A stretch of DNA of 64,000 nt, taken from the NCBI GenBank assembly GCA_030374765.1, contig JARGXX010000068.1, forward strand, positions 2,356,001-2,420,000. Direction: 5' to 3'. A model generated the notes under the pieces. The model was given only the letters and a program-made list of their open reading frames with translations. It was not told the DNA's origin and made no database searches. Positions 43,890 through 51,806 of the stretch are shown here, one piece after another. The position numbers were made by a program, and so were the translations under genes. How positions within the stretch are numbered: the first letter of the stretch is position 1; each line of letters starts with the position of its first letter. Source of the DNA: Agarophyton chilense. Lineage: Eukaryota > Rhodophyta > Florideophyceae > Gracilariales > Gracilariaceae.

Positions 43890-44667
43890 ATGTCGCCACC
43901 GTTATGTATCTTCTTCGCAGCCGTTTTTGCAGCGGTTGCCGTGCTTTCTACTCGAGTGATGGGAACTTTCAACGGTATAGCTTTTCTCACAACGCAATGC
44001 TCTCTTGCGATGCCAAAACCATCTCTCTTCAATTGCCGTAAAACAGTAGTTGGTTGGTGGTACGATCCACAGGTAAAGGTGAGTTCTGCTCTTCTGCTCT
44101 TCTTCCTTCTGGAGTCCCCTCAAATTCTTTCTAACGGGCACAGACATGTTCTATATATGAGTCATGCCAATTGCCGCCCTTTGTGACGCGAAACGAATGT
44201 ATTGCTGCATGTCGCCCTGATCCATGTCTTGAACAAGCGAAAACTGGACCTTGCCGAGCGCGTAGAATATGCTATTCTTTTCAACGCGGTCGTTGTCGAC
44301 CTTTTGTTTGGGGAGGCTGCCGTGGGAATGTTCCGTTTCGGTCCATCTCCGATTGCCAGCGGAGATGCGAGAACAAGCCTCGCGCCAATTCATTGGGCTT
44401 CGACCGGCGTTGCAGTTTGCAATCAGAACGTTCTGCTCGATGTCATACCGAAGAGATGTATATGGAGGCTTTCTTCTACAATCCTTATAATCTGGTACGT
44501 CCTATATTATGTATTTGTGTGATTCATCGTGGCTATCATGATAGTACTAACAACTTTCTCAGAACTGTGAAAAGGGAATATGGAAGGGTTGCAGCGATGC
44601 AGAACCTTTTTTCAGTGTAAGAGAGTGTAACAGCGCCTGTATACCAAGGTCGCTAAAGCATGTCTAA
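43890..44667 (+). CDS. Secreted triple-Kunitz serine protease inhibitor, three exons
   Basis: Exons 43890-44072, 44144-44494 and 44563-44667 give a 212-residue protein with a signal peptide (MSPPLCIFFAAVFAAVAVLS). Introns are 71 and 68 bp, both GT..AG and both in phase 0. Intron 2 has a perfect TACTAAC-type branch site. Splicing joins three Kunitz (BPTI) domains. Domain 2 lies entirely in exon 2 and has C-x8-C-x13-C-x7-C-x11-C-x3-C with GPCRAR at the reactive loop, where Arg suggests trypsin-like targets. Domains 1 and 3 are each split by an intron and are restored with correct spacing only after splicing. Domain 1 lacks the usual residue count between Cys 3 and 4. These inhibitors block serine proteases outside the cell. 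Confidence 0.85.
44073..44143 (+). other. Intron 1 of the Kunitz gene
   Basis: GTAAAG...CAG, 71 bp, phase 0. It was located because it restores 13 residues between the second and third Cys of domain 1, the same spacing as in domain 2. Confidence 0.75.
44495..44562 (+). other. Intron 2 of the Kunitz gene
   Basis: GTACGT...CAG, 68 bp, phase 0, with TACTAAC about 20 bases before the acceptor. It joins to CEKGIWKGC, which carries Cys 3 and 4 of the third domain. Confidence 0.8.
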
Positions 44668-45131
44668 TCGTATTGCCTTGCATGAGTTTGTGTGGCTCCG
44701 TGTCTGTTTTTCTCTGGTGTTACATGGCTTCCACGACGAGTTCATTATAGCGTAGCTTGCCTGACACGATTATCGCCAATATCTGAGGCCGTAGCTGTAT
44801 AATTAACTACCGACCCTATTAGAATGTAAATAGTTGATGGTGTTTTGCTCAGCAGCCCTTCATATTGCACGCAGGTCACATTACTCAACAACAAGAGGTG
44901 TAGAGTCATCGTCATTGATTATTTAACCGCCAGTTTAGGAAACTAGCACTTATGAAATCGTGTTCCTCTCCTAAATGTTAGCATTAATCACGAGATTACG
45001 AGCACCTGTTTCTAAAATCTATCATCTCCAAGTCTTCCAACCGTTTCTTAGTCAATGATGGCTCCCTTCATCATTCGCTTGTCCCAATCCTTCGCTTTCG
45101 CCCTCAAACACCACACACTTTATCACGAACA
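44668..45131. other. Intergenic region
   Basis: AT-richer than the genes, with no frame worth reporting. The last 70 bases are C/T-rich, as before other genes of the island. Confidence 0.5.
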
Positions 45132-46481
45132 ATGGTGCTACGCATCTTCCTTGCGTTCACCTTGTTCCTTCCCATACTTCAATCTGTACCACTTCCATGC
45201 ACCACAGTGACCACTCTAATACGGACCCACTTTGATAGATTTGTCAATTTGCAAAGACGTGGAGCACCGACCAATTTTGTGATGCCTTTCTATTCTGCCT
45301 ATATAACTAGTCTGGACCACTTTGTCGCCGAAGTATTTCCGTATGAGAAGGCCTTGGGACCAGTATGTCTAAATGATATTGAGGTCGGGGCGTTTCACGC
45401 TTTCGAAAACAGTTCTTTGATCTACGGCGAAATCGAAAAGTTGTACACCATCGACCAACAGTTGTTCTATTTGCCGCCGAGTATGGTTGCAGATTCTGAG
45501 CTAGAAGCTTTCACGCATGACGAGCAGTCTCTTGTAGATGGTGCTTGGGACTTCACTTTAGAAGCACTCGAGGATGCTCCAAGTACGGTGATGGAGAATG
45601 TTCGGAGCGTCCTCCCACCAGGACTCAAGATACTCTATGACCCCGAAGAAGAAATCGTCTGTCAACGTTTTCTATCTTATAAGCAAGGAATTCCGGAGTA
45701 CAAGCTGGTTACTTCAAATTATTTCATTGCCGATGTCGTCTCAACTGTTATCAGAGCGCATCTGCTCGGTGTTCCGAATGAATCCTGCCTCGGGATTCTC
45801 CAACACGCTGTAGCATACGTCTTCAACGGGATTCGTTGTGAACGAGTGCAAAACGAACAGTTGAAGGTTAGCATGGTCTTCATGTCTTTCTACACCGAAG
45901 CGTTCCGCAGACATACGTCTTCAAAAGATCTGTCAAGCGTTCCCGAAATTCCAATATCGCTCATACAAGAATTGCTGGATGATGATATTCGTATTTTGTC
46001 GAGCTTTTATAGCTGGGGTCGTCTAGAACACATTTTCTACGATGGTATCACCATGCACAAGGCGCACATAGCTGAGAAACTCTTCTCAAAAGACGTACTG
46101 AAAAACGTATCGGATGTATTATCTATCTCTCCTCCTGTGTTTTCAATTCTTCCCATTCTTCCCTCTCCCGAGGCCGAGGTTAACAGTTTAACAACGGAAA
46201 CAGTACTCCCGACAGCATATCGCTCCACATACTCTTGTTCAGAAGGGTATTTCGCATACCCGTCTCTTCCAGCAACTAGTATGGGTGAATGTTGTGCCGA
46301 TATCTGCTTTGATCATGCACTTTTCTCGTCAGTTGAGATCTCCGCCACCTCAATATGCTGTGCTTTCTGCAACGAAGCGACGTGCCCTCTAGATGAGAGC
46401 AATCCATTGAGTCGGCTTGCAACGATTCACCTCGAGCCATATGGGTATGTGCCCCCCTCTACAACACCAATAGATATCTAA
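45132..46481 (+). CDS. Secreted cysteine-rich protein of an unrecognised family (member B)
   Basis: 449 residues with a signal peptide (residues 1-20, FLAFTLFLPILQSVPLP). It is a paralogue of the minus-strand gene at 33262-34551, with RRGAPTNFVMPF, FYLPPSM, LPPGLKILYDP, LLGVPNESCLGILQHAVAYVF in the same order. The C-terminal module has spacing C-x17-CC-x3-C-x16-CC-x2-C-x4-C (SICCAFCNEATC) and the tail LEPYGYVPPSTTPIDI. It differs from member A by an acidic Ser/Pro stretch around residues 345-375 and a neutral end. Overall identity looks low, so the pair is old and the shared blocks must be structurally important. No intron. Function unknown. An extracellular role is inferred. Confidence 0.8.
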   Translation: MVLRIFLAFTLFLPILQSVPLPCTTVTTLIRTHFDRFVNLQRRGAPTNFVMPFYSAYITSLDHFVAEVFPYEKALGPVCLNDIEVGAFHAFENSSLIYGEIEKLYTIDQQLFYLPPSMVADSELEAFTHDEQSLVDGAWDFTLEALEDAPSTVMENVRSVLPPGLKILYDPEEEIVCQRFLSYKQGIPEYKLVTSNYFIADVVSTVIRAHLLGVPNESCLGILQHAVAYVFNGIRCERVQNEQLKVSMVFMSFYTEAFRRHTSSKDLSSVPEIPISLIQELLDDDIRILSSFYSWGRLEHIFYDGITMHKAHIAEKLFSKDVLKNVSDVLSISPPVFSILPILPSPEAEVNSLTTETVLPTAYRSTYSCSEGYFAYPSLPATSMGECCADICFDHALFSSVEISATSICCAFCNEATCPLDESNPLSRLATIHLEPYGYVPPSTTPIDI

Positions 46482-46607
46482 CTGGTTACTGCGCCTTCTG
46501 AAAAGCAATCTTTCATCATCGCGCTGGCGTTTTTACTCGCACGCAGCCGTGGTCTGTCTCGTTCTCAAGTTGTGTCACAATGCTAAAGGTAATACATAGC
46601 GTGCTTT
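46482..46607. other. Short intergenic gap
   Basis: No feature recognised. A small ATG frame at 46579 followed at once by GTAATA could be a mini first exon of the next gene, unproven. Confidence 0.25.
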
Positions 46608-47491
46608 ATGTACTTCCGGTTCATCGACCAAATGCAACACATATCACCAAGCATATTTGACGTATTCGTTGCTCGTTCCATACTGTTCGCGTACGTTACC
46701 TTTTGGCCGCAACTCAATGTTTCTATATGTTGTTTACCACTCTTGTACAGCACGTTTGAGTTATGTCCTTCTCAAAGCAGTTGCGAAACTGTTAGTCTCT
46801 TAGACATTCGGTCATGCGTTCAGAGTACGCTAGAAAGTAAACGTCATATCCCACGCTGTAAAAATGTGAAGAAGAACTCAAACTGCGGTTCTTTCGTCGG
46901 TTTCTCTCCTCTCTTCCAGACGGGTATGCAACGAGTGCCAATCGAAACATATGAGACAGTGTCTTTTTACCACATTGCACAAATACGAATCCAACGATCC
47001 CAATGAAGAGCACACAATGACAGATCCAGAACCCGTTTTCCAATGTTACAGTATGTATGCCACGACAAATAGATGAACATAATTGCGATCGATTTCATTG
47101 AAGACATGTTTTGTCCGTTATAGTGAAAGATGAAGCTGAGCTCGTGACTGATTTTATCGGAGTTGATCCCGAGATCGAAGCGATGCTATTTAACTACACA
47201 AAGCGGATGCCATTCGTTGCCATGGAGTGTCCAACCTCCCTAGTGGAAGCGCAACGGAAACTTTCGGCAGGCTGTCAAGTCTTATCGGAAGCTCATGACC
47301 ATTCGTATCGTTCTCGGAATAAGAACAAATCAGTAGTCGCCATACACGAAGCGGACCACAAAGAAGGCTCCGTTGTTTTCAACAATGAGCAGCTCATGCA
47401 GCCTACTTCACATGGACATTTCACCCACGAGGTCAAAGCGGCCATTACCTTTCATACCTTGGTAGATATGTGGTGTACGAAAGGAAACTAA
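46608..47491 (+). CDS. Possible two-exon gene, unknown function
   Basis: The frame at 46608 is open to 46923. It contains hydrophobic SILFAYVTF, then Cys-rich LCPSQSSC, SCVQSTLESK, RCKNVKKNSNCGSFVGF. GGTATGC at 46923-46929 looks like a donor, and TCCGTTATAG at 47114-47123 like an acceptor. Splicing in phase 1 joins to a second open frame, which ends at 47491 (126 codons as ORF). The second exon has no known motif. The start is not settled: the true first exon may lie further upstream. This is offered because the splice sites, the phase and the neighbouring intron-containing Kunitz gene agree. Confidence 0.3.
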
Positions 47492-47805
47492 TTGTTCTTG
47501 AGGAGTATAGCTGATACCGATGGTAAAGGGTCAAGCATAGGTAAGCTAACTTTTGCGGTGTTGGAAATTAAAAGTACGACAACGTATTTCTGTGGGAAAT
47601 TACGGCAAAGTCAGCTGCGAGTCCGGGTCGTGAACGGATGCTTCGTGCTCTGCACGGATCCGTCCGTCAGAACATGGATTTGTAGAGTACATTTGTGTAC
47701 ATGACATCCGTGCACCCGTATGTTATGGCATTGTCTCAAGGGTCGACCTTACCTTTCTTGCTCCGCCCGAGCGAGTGCTACGGCACGCCATTGCTCAACT
47801 GTCAC
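47492..47805. other. Intergenic, leading into tandem repeats
   Basis: No supported gene. A diverged repeat unit may begin near 47760. Confidence 0.4.
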
Positions 47806-48110
47806 ACACGTGTCCCCATCCTCCAATCCCGTGCTGTGGAAATCTCTTTCCGCCGCCCTTGCCGATGCCACAGCACGCTATTGGCCAGCGGTCGTACACG
47901 TGTCTCTGCCCTCCAATTGTATGACGTGACACTCGGTTCCGCCGCCAGCGCGAGTGCCACGGCATGCCATTGGCCAGCAGACGTACACGTGTCCCAATCC
48001 TCTAATCCCGTGCCGTAGCACTCTTCGTTTCGCCGCCCGCACCGCACGCTATTGGTCAACTTTTACACACGTGTCGCCGTCGGTAAATCCTGGGGCGTTG
48101 CACTCTTGTT
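47806..48110. repeat. Tandem repeat of about 90 bp with ACACGTGTC and CCAAT-type motifs
   Basis: ACACGTGTC recurs at 47806, 47896, 47985 and 48067 (periods 90, 89, 82). Each unit also contains TCCAATCCCGTG-type and CGCCGCC blocks, and ends in a GCCATTGG/GCTATTGG motif, an inverted CCAAT box. About 3.5 units are present, well diverged. CACGTG cores and CCAAT boxes are known binding sites for bZIP/bHLH and NF-Y factors, so this could be an enhancer-like array. It may equally be a minisatellite. Confidence 0.8.
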
Positions 48111-48142
48111 CGGCAGCCAAGTGGCCCATTCTAATCACACGC

Positions 48143-48190
48143 AGCTGCACACACGCGCACACACATGCACAAGCACACACACACACAAAC
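48143..48190. repeat. CA-rich microsatellite
   Basis: An imperfect (CA)n run with CG and TG interruptions, just downstream of the 90-bp tandem array. Confidence 0.7.
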
Positions 48191-49133
48191 ATATGCTATA
48201 GGTGATAGAGACGAGTGGCTCTGTAGCGAGCTTTGCACGCGTTAGAGAGATTAAAACTGTAGAAAAAAAACCTGTGACAGTAGTTGGTGGCTCTTGAAGT
48301 TTTAGAATGTTTTTTGAAGGAACAAATCTGTCAGTACGGCTAGTTCATAATATTTATAGACGTAAAACAGAAATGCAAAAACAAACCAATGCCTTCTCTA
48401 GTTTAAATCATCCAAACACTTTTCATAATTAAACTTCTGCTAAAACTACATTACTTTTGTGTTTTTATCATTGTTTTATAAACATGCTTTAGCGTTATAA
48501 AAAGTTGTAGTACTTGAGAGAGCAAAATAGAACTAGCCGTGATAAAAAAGCTATCTCGAAGGTTTAATCCAATTTTTACCCCAAAAACGTGCCCCTGGGA
48601 TTTGTTTGTATTCAATATAAAGCAAAAAGTTACTATACACTGCGCGTGAGTGATTAAGAAACCAAAAAACGTATCATTATTACAGAAAATTATTGGCAGG
48701 AAAAAACGCTGTCCTTTTCTTAAACCCGTAGCTAACCGTAAGAAAAGTGTATGGCTATTTTTCGTTCAACTCAGTACCTCTCAGCATTCGAGTGTTCTAT
48801 TAAAGGATCCAAATTTGCAGCAACAAAGCCATGAATATTTTCGTCAACTTAACATAATGACCAGGAAGTTTAGCTCCCGACTTTAGTGTACTCGAAATTT
48901 CCATGGGGGATTGCAACGCTTTTTGATCTGCACCGGTCACTCTATCAGCCAAGAGATATATTTAAAAATGACTGGAAATCATATTTTCAATGAAGTCGTC
49001 TAACTACGGTAGTTGATGGTTTTTTGTAGCCAAAATTACGGTAGTAGTAATCCAAAACATGTACATGTAGTTGTCGGGGGGTTTTCAAAATGCAGTGGAG
49101 CACACGGTTCAGTAGAACGTTTAAAAAAATGAC
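48191..49133. other. AT-rich stretch, no gene recognised
   Basis: One 78-codon frame (48650-48886) without motifs. The sequence is markedly AT-rich and ends at the left LTR of the second chromovirus. Confidence 0.45.
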
Positions 49134-49491
49134 TGGTAGGTCAGCGTATTGGTATTAGCATGAGTTACCGTGTTAGAGCCGGTTCTAAGGTCCGTATCTT
49201 TGACGGCACTACTCTAAAAGTACTTTGTGCAATGGGCGGACGTTTTATGCGTATTCATTCAGGTCAGAGCTACTGAAACGATGGCTTGAAGACCAATTGG
49301 TGGAACAGATGCACCGAAGAACTTAATTTAGAATTCTAACGGTGCCTACCTAGTTCTAAGGTAAAAGTGTCACTCAAGCCAAGTAAATAGCAATGGAGAG
49401 GCGCTGGAATTTCCCTTGCACTGTAACGCTATTCCATCACACTAAACAAAAGAAAAAAATTATCTAAATTGTGTCCAGCTGAGGTCGGCCA
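49134..49491 (-). repeat. 3' LTR of the second chromovirus, outer 358 bp
   Basis: Aligns with 61494-61850 from TGGTAGGTCAGCG through GCTGAGGTCGGCCA. It is interrupted at GGCCA by the 1708-bp insertion and resumes at 51205. The tRNA-like boxes are present but decayed. Confidence 0.85.
49487..49491. repeat. Target site duplication GGCCA, left copy
   Basis: GGCCA occurs once at this place in the intact LTR (at about 61848-61852), but on both sides of the insertion here. Confidence 0.85.
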
Positions 49492-51199
49492 TGTAGAGCA
49501 ACGCGTACGCGTATAACCGGTCTGGGCACCATTCATATGGCATTCGATATATCGGGAACCACGTCACCGATTTAATGAGTAATTATAGGACAACGCTTGA
49601 AGCGGAGACACCACGAAGATGTTCGGGATTTTCCTCCCTTGAGAGACACGCCTCAGGCGGAGGAGACGCGTCCCAGCGGAGCACAGAAACAGAGCCACTC
49701 TGGAAAGGCACGACGAAGTCGGGTGTAAGACCGAGGCCAGTGCGGCGGGGTATACTTAGAGTGTTTAGGTGAGCAAGGCACAGTCCGGGGTGGGACCAAT
49801 CCTAGGCGGAGCGGTACCACGGCGATTGTCGGGAAAAGGGCGAGGAAACACTCGTATGAGGTGGGGACGAGCGGGGTGAGTGAGGCGGCCACTCACGAGA
49901 GCCAAAAAGGAAAACAAGAGGAAATGGGAGCGAAACCTTATACAAAAGCGAGACTTCGACAAGTGTCGGTGATTTAATATGAACCCACGATGGTGGTAGC
50001 ACTCTGGTCGACCGAGGGGTAAATGAACTAACGTGCGACGGGCGCTCACGCAGTATGCGGTGAAGACGCGCAGAAGGCGAAGAGTTCAGAGCCAAGACTC
50101 CCTCCTTGAAATCTCTCCAGAGGGTGTTTACTGGGGAGCAGTGCTCAACCTTCTAAGTAGTGTTGCGTGCGGCCCCTGACAGTGGGCGCCCCCCGAAAAA
50201 TAGACACTAAATAGCGATAGCGTAGCTAAAGAAATACTAAAAAATTCTAAATAATACTAACCATTAGGTAGAATCCGGGCCACGTGTGGCACGCCTCGCA
50301 CTCGAGCGTCGGCATCCGTGCAGTCCACGTGTTCCACCAGTGTGCACCTCCGGTCCTAACGGGCCGTCGGCACGCAATAGCGGTATAGCTTGTCATAGCC
50401 CAATCTAGTCCTCAAGCGAGCGAAATCTCCAAGTCCTGGGAAGAAACCCCCTTGAAGGGCATTGTCCTTCAGTAATATTAGTTTTTAGTATTTTAGACAC
50501 CTAAGAAGGTATTTTATCTAAGTCTTTACAGTAGTACCGTATTGAACGAATGGACGTGCAAGGCTGGGGTTACACATATGATACGTGTATGAAGCACAGT
50601 TTGTTTGCACTACTATAGTCTACACCTGTAGTTCACTGTCTAGTTTGGACTTAAACGATGGCTTCACCGCCATCAATACCACCAAGTAAATGGTAACCGA
50701 GTGCTTTGCTCTAGATTATGTCGACTACGCGAGTCTTCGTCTCTCAAAGGGAGGAACCGCGACCGGTTTGTCTACTCTACCCCTCGGTAAGCTTAAGCGT
50801 CACTGTATCATTGTTTTAGGTATGTTTCTTTCTTTTGTTGTTTTTCCTGTGTTTAGGACAGTACGACGCCCCTTTATAGGGTTGTTTTTACCCTTCATGG
50901 TTTCTCTTATCCAGTGTGGATACCCCTTCCGTAGGCCTATACGCTTGTTCGTGCGTTCTATTTCGCCCTACATCTTCGTTCTACATTTTTCTGATGTCCA
51001 CGAAATATCCCTGTCCTTGAATCCCCTCTGATTCTTCCCTTTTTCCTGGTTTCATCACCTTCGTAGGTATTGTCTGAACCACTATGGTCGTACACCGACA
51101 CATCGGTGGCACGAAGGCTCGTTCGATGATTTACCCCTCTTTGCGAGAGCGGGACTCGAACATCCGAGAGGTATTTCTCCATTTGGGGATTTCTCTACA
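49492..51199. mobile_element. 1708-bp insertion with TG...CA ends, probably a large solo LTR
   Basis: The insertion starts TGTAGAG and ends CTCTACA, a 7-bp inverted pair with the TG...CA ends of an LTR. It is flanked by a perfect GGCCA duplication inside the older LTR. No terminal direct repeats were found, and there is no gag or pol. The longest frames are 132 codons without motifs. A GTTCGAGTCC sequence like a B box lies on the minus strand near 51145-51160. A solo LTR left by recombination is the simplest reading. A short non-autonomous element is the alternative. Confidence 0.7.
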
Positions 51200-51204
51200 G
51201 GCCA
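51200..51204. repeat. Target site duplication GGCCA, right copy
   Basis: Follows the CTCTACA end of the insertion and is continued by the rest of the interrupted LTR. Confidence 0.85.
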
Positions 51205-51279
51205 GTCCACGTGGCGTCTGTAAGATCCTTCACGGCCCGGCGGCTGATAGGGCTCAACAGTTATCGTTGCTACTTCACA
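51205..51279 (-). repeat. 3' LTR of the second chromovirus, inner 75 bp
   Basis: CACGTGGCGTCTGTAAGAT, then GGGCTCAACAGTTATCG and CTTCACA, match the end of the right LTR (61853-61925). The polypurine tract follows at once on the minus strand (51280-51295). Confidence 0.85.
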
Positions 51280-51295
51280 TATCTCCCTCCTTCAG
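51280..51295 (-). other. Polypurine tract of the second chromovirus
   Basis: On the minus strand CTGAAGGAGGGAGATA ends exactly where the LTR (TGTGAAG) starts, which fixes the orientation of the element. Confidence 0.7.
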
Positions 51296-51806
51296 ATTTG
51301 ACCGTCAGGGCGAAGTCCAAATTACTTCACACCTTCCTGGGAGTCTGGCCCTAATTGGACCTATAGATGAATCCCCAATCTTGCTTCCAGCGTCAAAACC
51401 GCGTGATCATCAGCATTCTAACGGCATGGACACGAGCGGTGCCGAGTCCGACATGTCGGCGTTCCATGACCAATCTGAGTGACTTGAGTGCTTAGTTGTA
51501 CTCGTTACCATTGGGCGCGACATGGCGTCGCATCGCCACCATTTTCGGGGGTATGAGTGCGTAGGAGCTGGATCTTGGCGCCAGGTTGGCAATTAATTGA
51601 CCTAAGGTACTGTACGCACACTGGGAGGGGGGGGGGTCAACGCCGCTTTCTCTATTCCCCGCTATTCCTTTGGCGACCCTACGCGCGTCGCCCGCCTTGA
51701 ATCACGGTGCGCGCTTCGTCAATCCGTGTTTACGTCAGGCAGTCCACACGATTCGGTTCCATCTTCCCTTCTTTCCGTTGTGTTATTCCTCCATTTGTCG
51801 CGCACG
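51296..51806. other. Non-coding part between LTR and antisense ORF
   Basis: No frame with recognisable content. It contains a G tract of about 10 at 51627-51636. It may hold the promoter of the antisense ORF. Confidence 0.35.

Noticed and set aside
47806-48110. CRISPR-like array
   Set aside because: The repeated units are ~90 bp, diverged and contiguous without spacers, and the window is eukaryotic.
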